A DNA stretch of 64,000 nt from Panacibacter microcysteis (GCF_015831355.1 NZ_JADWYR010000001.1:2356001-2420000); one strand, 5' to 3'. Shown: positions 26,143-35,285, counted from the first letter of the stretch. Numbers and translations: made by a program. Notes: a model not told the origin generated them from the sequence alone.

Positions 26143-29100
26143 ATGAAAAAAGTACTACTCTTTACTTTTGTAATACTCTCATGCATTGCAAAAGCCCAGT
26201 TACTTACCTGGTCTCCCGACTTTATAAAAGAATCATCTACACCCGTCGTGGTTACAATGGATGCAAGCTTTGGCAACAAAGGCCTGCTCAACTACACACC
26301 TACCGGTGACGTATATGTGCACATAGGTGTTATTACCAATAAAAGCTCGGGCTCGTCTGACTGGAAGCATGTGCCATTTGCCTGGGCCACCACAAATACG
26401 GCAGCACGCTGCGAATACCTGGGCAACAACAAATGGAAGTTTACGATCAACGGCGGATTGAGAACATTCTTTAGTGTTACAGATGCCACAGAAACAATCC
26501 AGAAAATTGCCATTCTGTTCAGGTCTGGCGACGGTAACAGAAAGCAGGCTAATACAGATGGCTCAGACATGTATGTTCCGGTCTACGACAATGGTGTTAA
26601 TGCACGCATTGATGAGCCGTTTAAACAGCCAACCTATGTGCCGGTTCCGGAACCTGTTTCAAAAAAAGTGGGTGATGCACTGACCATAACTGCAAAGCAA
26701 AACACTGCAGGGACATTAAAGATTTTCTTTAACGGCAATTTACTGGGTACTACAGCAAACACTTCCCTTACCGTTACTACCACCATTGCGGTATCCGGAG
26801 ATCAACAGATCGTTGCTGAATCTGCAAGCGGTAATACTGTTAAAAAAGATTCGGTAAAGTTTGTAGTAATACCTTCTAACAATGTAGCTGAGTTACCAGC
26901 CGGTGTGCAGGATGGTATTAATTACGAAGCAGGTAACACGTCAGTAGTACTGGTTTTATATGCACCGGGCAAGAAGAATGTATTTGCTATTGGCGACTTC
27001 AACAACTGGGTCGCGGGTGCTGCAGGTTTAATGAACATTACCCCGGACTCTAAGCGTTTCTGGATAAGGCTTACAGGCCTTACACCCGGAACAGAATATG
27101 CCTTTCAGTACCTTATAGACGGCAATTTAAAAATTGCTGACCCTTACACTGAAAAAATTCTTGATCCTGCCAATGATCCGTTTATAGAAACAGCTACTTA
27201 TCCCAATTTAAAAGCTTACCCGGCAGGAAAAACAACCGGTATTGTAAGCCTCTTTCAAACAAACAAACCGGCTTACAACTGGCAGGTAACCAACTTTACA
27301 GGGCCAGACCGGAATAACCTGATCATTTATGAGTTATTGCTGAGGGATTTTGTTGCCGCACATAACTGGCAAACACTGAAAGACTCCCTGGCTTATTTAA
27401 AAAGGCTTGGCGTAAATGCAATAGAACTAATGCCGTTTAACGAGTTTGAAGGCAACAGCAGCTGGGGTTACAATCCAAGCTACTTTTTTGCACCGGATAA
27501 GTATTATGGAACAGAAGCGGCGCTTAAACAACTGATCGATGAATGTCACAAACAGGGTATGGCTGTAATAATGGATATGGTGCTTAACCATACCTACAAC
27601 CAGTCGCCACTTGCACAAATGTATTGGGATGCGGCAAATAACAGGCCTGCGGCCAATAACCCGTGGTACAATGCGGTAGCGCCCACTGCTTTTGGTTTTG
27701 GCAACGACTTTAATCACGAAAGTGCAGATACCAAATCGTTCTTTAACCGCGTACTGCAACATTGGATAAAAAATTACAGGATTGATGGTTACAGGCTCGA
27801 TTTTACCAAAGGACTTACGCAAAAGCAGTCATCAACAGATCAACAGTTTTCTGCTTATGATGCCAGCCGTATTGCTATCCTGAAAGCTTACAACAGCACG
27901 ATAAAAACGGCCAATGCCAACGCCTATGTAATACTGGAGCACTTTTGCGATAACACCGAAGAGAAAGAATTGTCAGACAATGGAATGATGCTTTGGTCAA
28001 GGGCTACATACAATTTCCAGGAAGCCACAATGGGATGGTTGGGAAACTCCAATTTTGAAAGCATTCTGTATACTAAAAAGGGATGGACCAAACCTGCATT
28101 GGTAGGCTTTATGGAAAACCACGATGAAGAGAGATTAATGTACAAGAACGAAAAATATGGTAACAATGGAAACAGCGCTTATAATGTAAGAGACACAGCC
28201 ATCGGTTTAAAACGAAATGGCATGGCAGCCGCATTTATGATGATGGTTCCGGGACCGAAAATGATCTGGGAGTTTGGCGAGTTGGGCTATGATTACTCCA
28301 GGTGCTATTTGTCTACTAACGGCGAAGAAGGAGATTGTAACAGAAAACTCGATCCAAAACCGATCAAATGGGAATACTACCGTAACGCAAACCGTAAAGC
28401 GTTATACGATGTATATGCAAACCTTGCGCGGTTAAGAAATACACCAGCCTATCTTTCTACATTTACAACGGGTACCATCAATTCCAATTTAAGTGGCGCC
28501 GTTAAATGGCTCAATGTTTCTGATAATGCGCTAAAAGTTGTGGTATACGGCAATTTTGATGTAAATACTGTAACCGCCACCGTTACATTCCCGGCTACAG
28601 GTGTTTGGTATAGTTACCTCAACGATTCTGTTGCCACAATTAATTCAACTACGGTTAATGTAACATTGCCTCCGGGAGCTTATTACGTGTTCACCAATAA
28701 AGATATATTGCTGCCGGTTAATCTGTTAAATTTTACTGCGCAAAAAACCTCTGCACAGGCAGTACAATTGAACTGGAGCACCAGCGCAGAAAGTAACAAC
28801 AGTTTCTTTGAAGTACAGCGTAGTTCAGACGCAAACAATTTTGTTGCCATTGGTAAAGTAAATGCACAGGCCGGTACCGCAGTAAAAAGCTACTCGTATA
28901 CTGACAGCAGGGCAGCCGCCATTAATTACTACAGGTTAAAGCAGGTAGACAACGATGGTGCTTATCGCTATTCTGCAACACTTCCGGTTAAATTTGATAA
29001 CAAAGTTAAATGGCAGTTGTATCCGAATCCTGCTAATAAAAACACGGCGCTGTATATGCAGGAAAATGTAGAAGGCCTCCAGCTAACGCTTTCGGATTTG

Positions 29101-29250
29101 TCTGGCAAAATAGTTTACAGCTCTGCTGTAATAAATGCTGTTGCAGGTCAGCAAATTAATGTGCCTGTTGCCCGGCTGGCCAGGGGAATTTATGTGTTAA
29201 AGATCAGTACACCTGGCAGCACCGCTACAGAAAAATTGGTTATTCAATAG
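26143..29250 (+). CDS. Secreted GH13 alpha-amylase-family glycoside hydrolase with T9SS sorting domain
   Basis: 1035 residues. Signal peptide (1-18); an N-terminal beta domain (about 20-155); a short Ig-like region (165-243); a CBM48/E-set-like domain (about 265-350, NVFAIGDFNNW); the GH13 catalytic barrel (about 390-720); a C-terminal beta domain; a fibronectin-like part (about 860-950); and a T9SS type A sorting domain (LYPNPANKNTALY...GIYVLKISTPG...KLVIQ). Catalytic residues: D553 nucleophile in YRLDFTKG, E599 acid/base in VILEHF, and H660-D661 in MENHDE; motif I is MDMVLNHTY. It should hydrolyse alpha-glucans at or outside the cell surface. Regulation is suggested by a palindrome within its promoter shared with susC. 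Followed by a strong terminator. Confidence 0.93.
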   Translation: MKKVLLFTFVILSCIAKAQLLTWSPDFIKESSTPVVVTMDASFGNKGLLNYTPTGDVYVHIGVITNKSSGSSDWKHVPFAWATTNTAARCEYLGNNKWKFTINGGLRTFFSVTDATETIQKIAILFRSGDGNRKQANTDGSDMYVPVYDNGVNARIDEPFKQPTYVPVPEPVSKKVGDALTITAKQNTAGTLKIFFNGNLLGTTANTSLTVTTTIAVSGDQQIVAESASGNTVKKDSVKFVVIPSNNVAELPAGVQDGINYEAGNTSVVLVLYAPGKKNVFAIGDFNNWVAGAAGLMNITPDSKRFWIRLTGLTPGTEYAFQYLIDGNLKIADPYTEKILDPANDPFIETATYPNLKAYPAGKTTGIVSLFQTNKPAYNWQVTNFTGPDRNNLIIYELLLRDFVAAHNWQTLKDSLAYLKRLGVNAIELMPFNEFEGNSSWGYNPSYFFAPDKYYGTEAALKQLIDECHKQGMAVIMDMVLNHTYNQSPLAQMYWDAANNRPAANNPWYNAVAPTAFGFGNDFNHESADTKSFFNRVLQHWIKNYRIDGYRLDFTKGLTQKQSSTDQQFSAYDASRIAILKAYNSTIKTANANAYVILEHFCDNTEEKELSDNGMMLWSRATYNFQEATMGWLGNSNFESILYTKKGWTKPALVGFMENHDEERLMYKNEKYGNNGNSAYNVRDTAIGLKRNGMAAAFMMMVPGPKMIWEFGELGYDYSRCYLSTNGEEGDCNRKLDPKPIKWEYYRNANRKALYDVYANLARLRNTPAYLSTFTTGTINSNLSGAVKWLNVSDNALKVVVYGNFDVNTVTATVTFPATGVWYSYLNDSVATINSTTVNVTLPPGAYYVFTNKDILLPVNLLNFTAQKTSAQAVQLNWSTSAESNNSFFEVQRSSDANNFVAIGKVNAQAGTAVKSYSYTDSRAAAINYYRLKQVDNDGAYRYSATLPVKFDNKVKWQLYPNPANKNTALYMQENVEGLQLTLSDLSGKIVYSSAVINAVAGQQINVPVARLARGIYVLKISTPGSTATEKLVIQ

Positions 29251-29276
29251 TATGATTTGGTGTGAAGTTTTTACAT

Positions 29277-29308
29277 ATCCCGTCTTATTTGTAAGACGGG
29301 ATTTTTTT
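29277..29308 (+). terminator. Intrinsic terminator after the GH13 gene
   Basis: Perfect 11-bp stem ATCCCGTCTTA / TAAGACGGGAT, 4-nt loop, seven T, 26 bp past the stop. Confidence 0.95.
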
Positions 29309-29311
29309 GTG

Positions 29312-29386
29312 CTCCCGGCAGTTGCTTTTCATGGCATCACCTGTTGTGTCACTCACTTGTGCGTTCCGTTTTTATGGCAACTGCAG
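29312..29386 (+). repeat. Interspersed hairpin element, copy 11
   Basis: T/A core form. Starts right after the terminator. Its arms GCAGTTGC (29318-29325) and GCAACTGC (29377-29384) pair perfectly but differ from the arms of other copies. Confidence 0.88.
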
Positions 29387-29523
29387 CATGCTGCTTTCCC
29401 CATCAACGCGCAGTTTAAACGGTATAAGGGCAGAAGCATAAGCCTGCCTGTAACAAGAACAGAAATAATCCTGTTTAAATTGACGTATCCGGTAAAAAAG
29501 ACGATTTTTAGTAAAAAACCGGG

Positions 29524-30414
29524 ATGTTTAATAAGCTAAGACAACGTTATAAAAACCAGGTAAAATCAAACCAGAACAGGTTAGTAAATGCAATAGACAA
29601 TAGGCTTACACCAATCAAGCAATACTTTGTTGAGAAAGAAATTGCAGAAATATTACTACATGTACAACAAAGAACGCCAGAGAATCCGGTACTGCACGGC
29701 TACAAAGTTTACAGCATGGTAGATGAAGATGGCATTATAGATTTCCTGTTTGGAAAGATAGGTGGCAATAAAACTTTTTTGGAAATCGGTACAGGAGACG
29801 GCAGGGAAAACAATACGCATTGGTTACTGCTAAATGACTGGAAAGGTGTTTGGGTAGATGGTTCTGAAACCGAATACAATGCCTTTAACCGCTACTTTGG
29901 AAAAACAATATTCCCAGGTAAATTTTTGTTTGAAAACCGCTTTATCGATCTTCAAAACATTATACAGTTATATACACATTACAAGCAGTTTTTACAAACG
30001 GACGAGATTGACTTCTTCTCTTTGGATATAGATGGTAACGATTACCATGTTCTTAAAACGATGTTTGAAAGTGGGCTTACCTGTAAAGTAATTTGCGTGG
30101 AATACAACGCAAAATTTCCACCCGGCTCCGCTGTTGTTTGTAGTTATGATCCAAACCGTGTCTGGAATGGCAGTGATTATTTCGGAGCATCATTAACAGC
30201 ATGGTGCAGCTTATTTGAAAAATTCCATTATACGCTTGTGTGCTGTAATGTAAATGGCGTAAATGCTTTTTTTGTAAACAATAAATACATGGAAAGCTTT
30301 GTGCAATACCCGGTAGCTCAATTGCATCAGCCGGCAAGATATCATTTGAGCGACAGGAAGAATGGTCACCCTGCATCGCTGGAGTATCTTAAAAACGTGT
30401 TGGCTGCTTATTGA
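29524..30414 (+). CDS. Methyltransferase-like protein (FkbM-related), hypothetical
   Basis: 296 residues. A class I SAM-binding signature is visible in KTFLEIGTGDGRENNTHWLL (about 84-103), with VWVDGSE as the second acidic strand and DFFSLDIDGNDYHVLKTM as the motif near the active site; this arrangement resembles FkbM-type methyltransferases. No signal peptide. The N-terminal 50 residues are basic and helical. Substrate unknown. It stands between a repeat element and a convergent CotH gene (17-bp gap), so it is a single-gene unit. Confidence 0.7.
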   Translation: MFNKLRQRYKNQVKSNQNRLVNAIDNRLTPIKQYFVEKEIAEILLHVQQRTPENPVLHGYKVYSMVDEDGIIDFLFGKIGGNKTFLEIGTGDGRENNTHWLLLNDWKGVWVDGSETEYNAFNRYFGKTIFPGKFLFENRFIDLQNIIQLYTHYKQFLQTDEIDFFSLDIDGNDYHVLKTMFESGLTCKVICVEYNAKFPPGSAVVCSYDPNRVWNGSDYFGASLTAWCSLFEKFHYTLVCCNVNGVNAFFVNNKYMESFVQYPVAQLHQPARYHLSDRKNGHPASLEYLKNVLAAY

Positions 30415-30431
30415 TGCCACTGGTAAAGCCT

Positions 30432-31988
30432 TTAATCAAACCGTGGCCCATTGAATACATCATCCAGCCAGGTTATGCGGTTTGTAAGATAATTTTTCAG
30501 GTAGTCTGTTTCTCCCTTATAAGATCCCGCCACCTGGAAGTTGCGGTAAACTTTTTGATTTAGAATATTCCAGCGTTGAAAGTTTTTTGTTTGTGAATAT
30601 TGAAGCTGAAAGGCAAGCGCGTCAACAAAGGCAGGAATGCTGGTTATATTGGCTTTAACAATGTTCCATCTTTCGCGAACAGCTTTCCGGAATGTGGGGT
30701 CTTCCATTAGCCTGTTTATCCACATTTTAGGTTCGTGTGCCGCGTCAATCATCAGCCGGTTTACGGCATCTCCTATACGGTCATCGTTATTTGCGGCAAT
30801 ATCAAAATCCCATACTGGTCCGGAATACATTTTATCATTTCCATAGTCTTTGTACATGTAAGTGCTCCAGAATATATCAGAATTACCCATTACTTCATTA
30901 ACGATGTAATAGTTCACATAAGAATCAAGGTCAAAGTATTGCTGGTAGCCTTTATTAATATCAGTAAAGTTGTCAGAAAATAAACTGTCCTCAAATTTGT
31001 TGTAATGGTTGGTGATGTAGATTTTTTGTGCGTCGGTAATCTCATCATCATCCGGGTAGTGTACAGCAACAGGCATACCTCTCGTTGTCAAAAAGTTTAC
31101 TGCTTCGGTAAACGCAAAGCCATCTACTTCTGTTAAATATCCACCAGAAATTTCGGGCCATGTATTGGCACCTTCTTCCTGTTCATGAATATTTACTTTG
31201 TGTTCACCAACATCAATCTGTTCAACCAGTTCATAATTACCAATATATTTCCCATTCAGTATTACATCTACATATTTTCCGGCAGGTGTGTAAGCGAGCC
31301 CTGCACGGCGACTTAGCTCAAAGGCTACTTCGTTTCTTACAAGAGACTTATCAGCGTAATTGGCCAGCAGTACCCATTGTTTGCTTTCGTTCATGCCAAG
31401 CAAACCGGCTTTTTTGCCAAGCTTGAACTTGTATGGTTTTTTAGGCATGTCCCATGTAGAATTGCCACGCCCTTTTATCTCTATCTCACCACCAAAAAGG
31501 CTATCGCTACTCATGTTTTCTTTTATGGTAACATAACCTGGTATGTATGTATCCCTGCTTTCGATAGGAACGTTATTGGTGGAGATATACAGTGCCGGTA
31601 GTTTTGTATCGCTAAACTTTACCACATAGTTTTTTGCACTGCCGTCTGCCGCTTTTACCGTATAAGTTATGAGACGGGAAAAGTCATGTGCTGCCTGGTT
31701 ACTCACCTGCTTTACATCTCCGATCAGTACTTCGGTTGCCTTGCTTGTAAATGACGGTTTAAGATTTGTAATATCTGTGCCGGAGAAAACAAACGCATAG
31801 ATTGTATCATTCTCAATCTCGCAAACAATATCCTGCGGCAACGTAGCATTTTGTGTTATTGTAAACGAAAAAGATGTAAAGGTTTTTTCATCAGAAGGTG
31901 CAGGTGTTTCTTCTGTTTTAGAGCAGGCAAGGCAAAAGGAAATGATGCAGGCTGTAAATAGCAGTGGCAGGTTCAATCTCATAAACAT
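30432..31988 (-). CDS. CotH kinase family lipoprotein
   Basis: 518 residues. Lipobox SFCLAC (about 17-22) gives a predicted surface or periplasmic lipoprotein. A short beta-rich N-terminal domain (about 35-125) resembles those that precede CotH domains in Bacteroidota. The CotH domain (about 130-500) shows KGRGNSTWDMPKKPYKFKL, WVLLANYADKSLVRNEVAFEL, GNYELVEQIDVGEHKV, GGYLTEVDGF and PVWDFDIAANND. Spore-coat CotH is an atypical protein kinase; in non-spore formers the role is unknown. MRLNLPLL at 31982 is an alternative start. Confidence 0.88.
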   Translation of the reverse strand: MFMRLNLPLLFTACIISFCLACSKTEETPAPSDEKTFTSFSFTITQNATLPQDIVCEIENDTIYAFVFSGTDITNLKPSFTSKATEVLIGDVKQVSNQAAHDFSRLITYTVKAADGSAKNYVVKFSDTKLPALYISTNNVPIESRDTYIPGYVTIKENMSSDSLFGGEIEIKGRGNSTWDMPKKPYKFKLGKKAGLLGMNESKQWVLLANYADKSLVRNEVAFELSRRAGLAYTPAGKYVDVILNGKYIGNYELVEQIDVGEHKVNIHEQEEGANTWPEISGGYLTEVDGFAFTEAVNFLTTRGMPVAVHYPDDDEITDAQKIYITNHYNKFEDSLFSDNFTDINKGYQQYFDLDSYVNYYIVNEVMGNSDIFWSTYMYKDYGNDKMYSGPVWDFDIAANNDDRIGDAVNRLMIDAAHEPKMWINRLMEDPTFRKAVRERWNIVKANITSIPAFVDALAFQLQYSQTKNFQRWNILNQKVYRNFQVAGSYKGETDYLKNYLTNRITWLDDVFNGPRFD

Positions 31989-32022
31989 ATTTTGGTTGGG
32001 ATACAGACGAAACTAAAACAAT

Positions 32023-32055
32023 AAAAAAGAGTAAACACAAGGTTTACTCTTTTTT
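32023..32055 (-). terminator. Intrinsic terminator after tsf
   Basis: Perfect 14-bp stem AAAAAAGAGTAAAC / GTTTACTCTTTTTT with a 5-nt loop, 22 bp past the tsf stop. Confidence 0.93.
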
Positions 32056-32077
32056 ATAAAATTTAAAGTTGTACTTA

Positions 32078-32917
32078 TTATCCCAGCGCTACTCTTTTGA
32101 ATTCTGTTACTTTCAATGAAGGATCAACACTTTTTAAATAAGCTTCAACGCTTACGCCGGCATCTTTTACAAATGCCTGTGCAAGCAACGTTTGCTCTTT
32201 AAAGAACGCATTTAGCTTGCCTTCTGCAATTTTGCCAAGCATTTCATCTGTTTTGCCGGCCATTTTAGGATCCTGCTTCATTGTTTCAATTACAATGTTT
32301 CTTTCGCGTTCTACTGTTTCTGCAGGTACGCTTGCAGGATCAACTGCAACAGGGTTCATTGCGGCAATCTGCATTGCTACATCTTTACCTGCTTCAGCGG
32401 CTTCCTTGCTAAGGCCAACCAATACACCCATCCTGTTTGCACCGTGAATATAAGAGGCTACATAAGGCGCTTCAATTCTTTCAAATTTAGCTACACCAAT
32501 TTTTTCACCGATAGAAGCCAGTTTATCATTGATAAGATCTGAAACTTTTGCACCGTTTACAGATACTTCATTCAGTTCTTCTGCGCTCTTTACATCGTTT
32601 GCAACGGCTGCGTCTGCTATGCTTTGTGCAAATGCCACGAAATCTGCGTTTTTAGAAACGAAATCTGTTTCGCAGCTAATGCATACCACATAACCAACTT
32701 TATTATCCGAAGATGTTTTAGCAATTACAACACCTTCTTTTGCTTCACGGTCGCTGCGTTTGGCAGCCACTTTCTGACCTTGTTTGCGCAACCAATCGAT
32801 GGCAGCTTCAAAATCGCCACCTGTTTCTGTTAGAGCCTTACGGCAATCCATCATGCCTGCGCCGGTTGCCTGGCGGAGTTTATTGATGTCTGCTGCAGTT
32901 ATTGTTGCTGTTGACAT
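32078..32917 (-). CDS. tsf: Elongation factor Ts
   Basis: 279 residues. Guanine nucleotide exchange factor for EF-Tu. N-terminal UBA-like segment DINKLRQATGAGMMDCRKALTE and the TDFVSKNADF motif contacting EF-Tu are present. Last gene of the operon rplM-rpsI-rpsB-(73 aa)-tsf on the minus strand, ending at a strong terminator. Confidence 0.97.
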   Translation of the reverse strand: MSTATITAADINKLRQATGAGMMDCRKALTETGGDFEAAIDWLRKQGQKVAAKRSDREAKEGVVIAKTSSDNKVGYVVCISCETDFVSKNADFVAFAQSIADAAVANDVKSAEELNEVSVNGAKVSDLINDKLASIGEKIGVAKFERIEAPYVASYIHGANRMGVLVGLSKEAAEAGKDVAMQIAAMNPVAVDPASVPAETVERERNIVIETMKQDPKMAGKTDEMLGKIAEGKLNAFFKEQTLLAQAFVKDAGVSVEAYLKSVDPSLKVTEFKRVALG

Positions 32918-32934
32918 AAAATGTTATTTGAAAA

Positions 32935-33156
32935 TTATGAATTTGATTTCTGTTTGCTGTTCGAACCTTTAAATGAAATACCAGTCAACTTTCCTATAAA
33001 ATAGATTATTATGCTTGTAATGATTGCGGCTGTTACTGACAACCAGGTTATACTTTCCTTAATTGTCTTATCGCCGTCAACGCCAGCTGATAATATATCA
33101 GCTACAATTAGGATGCACGATAAAAGTAATACGCTTAAAATTGCTTTTTTCATCAC
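32935..33156 (-). CDS. Small membrane protein between rpsB and tsf, hypothetical
   Basis: 73 residues, two hydrophobic helices (about 4-25 and 38-58, WLSVTAAIITSIIIYFIGKL) and a polar tail. It starts in the gap between rpsB and tsf, where most bacteria have none or another ribosomal gene, and ends 17 bp before the tsf start. A hairpin (33266-33308) and a repeat element lie between rpsB and this gene. Codon use looks ordinary. Not recognised; reality is likely but not certain. Confidence 0.55.
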   Translation of the reverse strand: MMKKAILSVLLLSCILIVADILSAGVDGDKTIKESITWLSVTAAIITSIIIYFIGKLTGISFKGSNSKQKSNS

Positions 33157-33211
33157 AAAGGACTAACAGTTTTTATAAAGGTTAGGGAAAAGGCATCGTT
33201 TGCCGAAGAAA

Positions 33212-33256
33212 CTTCAGAACGCACAAGAGTGCGACGCAACGGAAGCTCAATAGTAG
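33212..33256 (-). repeat. Interspersed hairpin element, copy 12
   Basis: C/G core form (ACAAGAGTGCGACGCAAC on the plus strand). Beyond the rpsB terminator-like hairpin, same orientation as rpsB. Confidence 0.8.
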
Positions 33257-33265
33257 TATAAAAGT

Positions 33266-33308
33266 TGGGTCAATAATCACCTCACAAATGACAATGATTA
33301 TTGACCCA
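33266..33308 (-). terminator. Terminator-like hairpin after rpsB
   Basis: Perfect 14-bp inverted repeat TGGGTCAATAATCA / TGATTATTGACCCA with a 15-nt loop, 20 bp past the rpsB stop, followed by ACTTTTATA on the minus strand. The T-run is short, so termination may be partial and let transcription continue into tsf. Confidence 0.6.
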
Positions 33309-33327
33309 CTATTATTTGCGACTTTGA

Positions 33328-34263
33328 TTATCTTCTTCCGCCACCAACACCGCCACCGCCTGGTGCGCCACCACCCTGGGGTCTGCGGCTTGCACCACCT
33401 GGTACACGACGTTTAGGAGCACCTGCAGGGCCACGGCCGGCACCGGCACCGCCGCCACCACGACCACCACGGCCACCGCGTGCAGTTTCAGCTTCTGCCT
33501 CAGCCTGTAAACGTGCTGCTCTTCTTTCTGCTTCATTATCTGTTTCTTCTACTTCGTCATCTTTAGATGCCTGGCGTTCTGCCAAACCTTCTGCAATGGC
33601 TGCGGTAATATAGTTGGTAATGATGGCGATTGACTTTGTAGCATCATCATTCGCTGGTATAGAGAAATCAACTTTATTAGGATCGCAGTTGGTATCTACC
33701 ATACCCAAAGTGGTAATGCCAAGGCGTTTTGCTTCTGCAAGGGCAATATGCTCGTGACCAATATCCACAATAAACAATGCTGCAGGAAGACGGCCAAGCT
33801 GGGCAATACCACCCAACACTTTTTCCATCTTATCCTTATCACGGCTAAGCGTTAAACGCTCTTTCTTGGTAAGGCTTTCAGCGCTGCCATCGTTCAGCAT
33901 TTTTTCAATGCTCTGCATTTTCTTAACGCTTTTACGCACAGTGTTGAAGTTGGTAAGCATACCACCTAACCAACGCTCTGTAGCATACGGCATATTTACT
34001 TTCTTGGCGCATTCGCTTACGATTTCTTTAGCCTGTTTTTTTGTAGCTACAAACATGATCTTCTTGCCGCTTTTTGCAATCTGTTTCATTGCAGCAGCAG
34101 CTTCCTGCAAACCGTCAACAGTTTTATTGAGATCAATGATGTGAATACCTTTCTTCTCTGCGAAGATGTAAGGCAACATCTTTGGGTTCCACTTCTTCTT
34201 GAGGTGACCAAAATGTACACCTGCTTCGAGCAACTGTTGCTGTAAAGAAGTATTTTGTTCCAT
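33328..34263 (-). CDS. rpsB: 30S ribosomal protein S2 with long Gly/Arg-rich tail
   Basis: 311 residues against about 240-260 in most bacteria. Residues 1-230 are a normal S2 (LLEAGVHFGHLKKKWNPKM, RWLGGMLTNF, DPNKVDFSIPANDDA). Residues 231-260 form an acidic, Ala/Glu-rich helix. Residues 261-311 are RGG-like: GGRGGRGGGGAGAGRG, then KRR, SRR and a final GGGRR. Such tails bind RNA or promote phase separation in other proteins; its role here is unknown. Between rpsB and rpsI lie inverted 7-bp repeat arrays. Confidence 0.96.
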   Translation of the reverse strand: MEQNTSLQQQLLEAGVHFGHLKKKWNPKMLPYIFAEKKGIHIIDLNKTVDGLQEAAAAMKQIAKSGKKIMFVATKKQAKEIVSECAKKVNMPYATERWLGGMLTNFNTVRKSVKKMQSIEKMLNDGSAESLTKKERLTLSRDKDKMEKVLGGIAQLGRLPAALFIVDIGHEHIALAEAKRLGITTLGMVDTNCDPNKVDFSIPANDDATKSIAIITNYITAAIAEGLAERQASKDDEVEETDNEAERRAARLQAEAEAETARGGRGGRGGGGAGAGRGPAGAPKRRVPGGASRRPQGGGAPGGGGVGGGRR

Positions 34264-34273
34264 TTTATTATTT

Positions 34274-34359
34274 GCTTTAAGCTTTGGGCTGCTAGCCGTA
34301 GGCTTTTGTTAAAAATTAAGTTGTCATTTCTGCAGCTTGAGGCATAAAGCTTAAAGCTT
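34274..34359. repeat. Inverted 7-bp tandem arrays between rpsB and rpsI
   Basis: Left array, five in-phase heptamers: GCTTTAA, GCTTTGG, GCTGCTA, GCCGTAG, GCTTTTG (34274-34308). Right array, four: GCAGCTT, GAGGCAT, AAAGCTT, AAAGCTT (34332-34359), an inverted version of the same unit. No gene lies between them. Confidence 0.75.
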
Positions 34360-34371
34360 GCAGTATTGGTA

Positions 34372-34761
34372 TTAACGTTTGCTGAACTGGTAGCTTCTAC
34401 GCGCTTTCTTATGACCAAATTTCTTACGTTCAACACCACGTGGGTCACGTTTCAGGTAGCCTGCAGCTTTTAAAGCCGGGCGATATTCTGCATTAATCTC
34501 CAATAACGCACGTGCAATACCCAGTTTTGCAGCTTCTGCCTGGCCTTTAATGCCACCACCTGCTGCATTGATCTGAACATCAAATTTGTCTAAAGCTTCA
34601 ATTGTTTTCAACGGAGCTTCAACCTGGTTTTGTAAATATGCCAGTGAAAAATATTCTTTATAGTTTTTGTCGTTTACAGTGATCTTGCCTTCACCCTTGC
34701 TGATGAAAACACGTGTAACCGCTTCTTTACGGCGACCAACTGCGTTCTTTTGCTTTTCCAT
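34372..34761 (-). CDS. rpsI: 30S ribosomal protein S9
   Basis: 129 residues, normal. Ends with the conserved basic tail KKFGHKKARRSYQFSKR that reaches the P-site tRNA; GRRKEAVTRVFI and GGGIKGQAEAAKLGIARAL are typical. Downstream of rplM in the usual L13-S9 pair, 44 bp apart, with the gap filled by 7-bp repeats. Confidence 0.98.
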   Translation of the reverse strand: MEKQKNAVGRRKEAVTRVFISKGEGKITVNDKNYKEYFSLAYLQNQVEAPLKTIEALDKFDVQINAAGGGIKGQAEAAKLGIARALLEINAEYRPALKAAGYLKRDPRGVERKKFGHKKARRSYQFSKR

Positions 34762-34770
34762 TTTTATTTT

Positions 34771-34798
34771 GCTTTAGGCTTTAAGCTTTGGGCTTTAA
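34771..34798. repeat. 7-bp tandem array between rplM and rpsI
   Basis: Four exact-phase heptamers GCTTTAG, GCTTTAA, GCTTTGG, GCTTTAA occupy nearly the whole gap and end 9 bp before the rpsI start codon. Confidence 0.8.
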
Positions 34799-34805
34799 GC
34801 AATGT

Positions 34806-35249
34806 TTAGAATTTGAATGCCTTTGGTTGTTGTGCAGTATGTGGGTGTTTGTCACCTGCATACACGTACAGCTTTTTGTACATTTTACGGCCAAGACGAT
34901 TTTTAGGTAACATGCCTTTTACCGCTCTTTCCATTACCACCTCGGGGCGGCGGCGCAACAGGTCTTTCGCTGTTTCTTCTTTTTTACCACCAGGGTAGCC
35001 CGAAAAGTTGATGTATTGTTTGTCCTCAATCTTGTTGCCTGTAAAAACAACTTTGTCAGCGTTAATAACAATTACATAGTCTCCACAATCTACGTGTGGG
35101 GTGTAGTACGCTTTGTTCTTACCGCGAAGAACAGCCGCGATCTTCGATGCTATGCGACCTACGGTTTGATTAGTACCGTCAACAACATACCAGTCACGCT
35201 GTACGGTAGCCTCGTTCGCACTTTTTGTTGTGAAATGTAGTTTACTCAT
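34806..35249 (-). CDS. rplM: 50S ribosomal protein L13
   Basis: 147 residues, normal. [40 protein letters not shown] and [20 protein letters not shown] are conserved. First gene of the ribosomal operon; a promoter and a leader hairpin lie upstream. Confidence 0.98.
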   Translation of the reverse strand: MSKLHFTTKSANEATVQRDWYVVDGTNQTVGRIASKIAAVLRGKNKAYYTPHVDCGDYVIVINADKVVFTGNKIEDKQYINFSGYPGGKKEETAKDLLRRRPEVVMERAVKGMLPKNRLGRKMYKKLYVYAGDKHPHTAQQPKAFKF

Positions 35250-35267
35250 TGTATTTTGTTTTATTAG

Positions 35268-35285
35268 CCTGCGCTATCCCGCAGG
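35268..35285 (-). promoter_or_regulatory. Hairpin in the rplM leader
   Basis: Stem CCTGCG/CGCAGG with a 6-nt loop, between the predicted transcript start and the rplM start codon. It could be an autoregulatory L13 leader; evidence is position only. Confidence 0.35.

Noticed and set aside
29252-29539. Open frame between the GH13 and methyltransferase-like genes
   Set aside because: It spans a terminator and a repeat element, and has no protein-like features.
33312-33536. Minus-strand frame within the rpsB tail coding region
   Set aside because: It is a shifted frame of the Gly/Arg repeat codons; the S2 frame continues intact to its stop.
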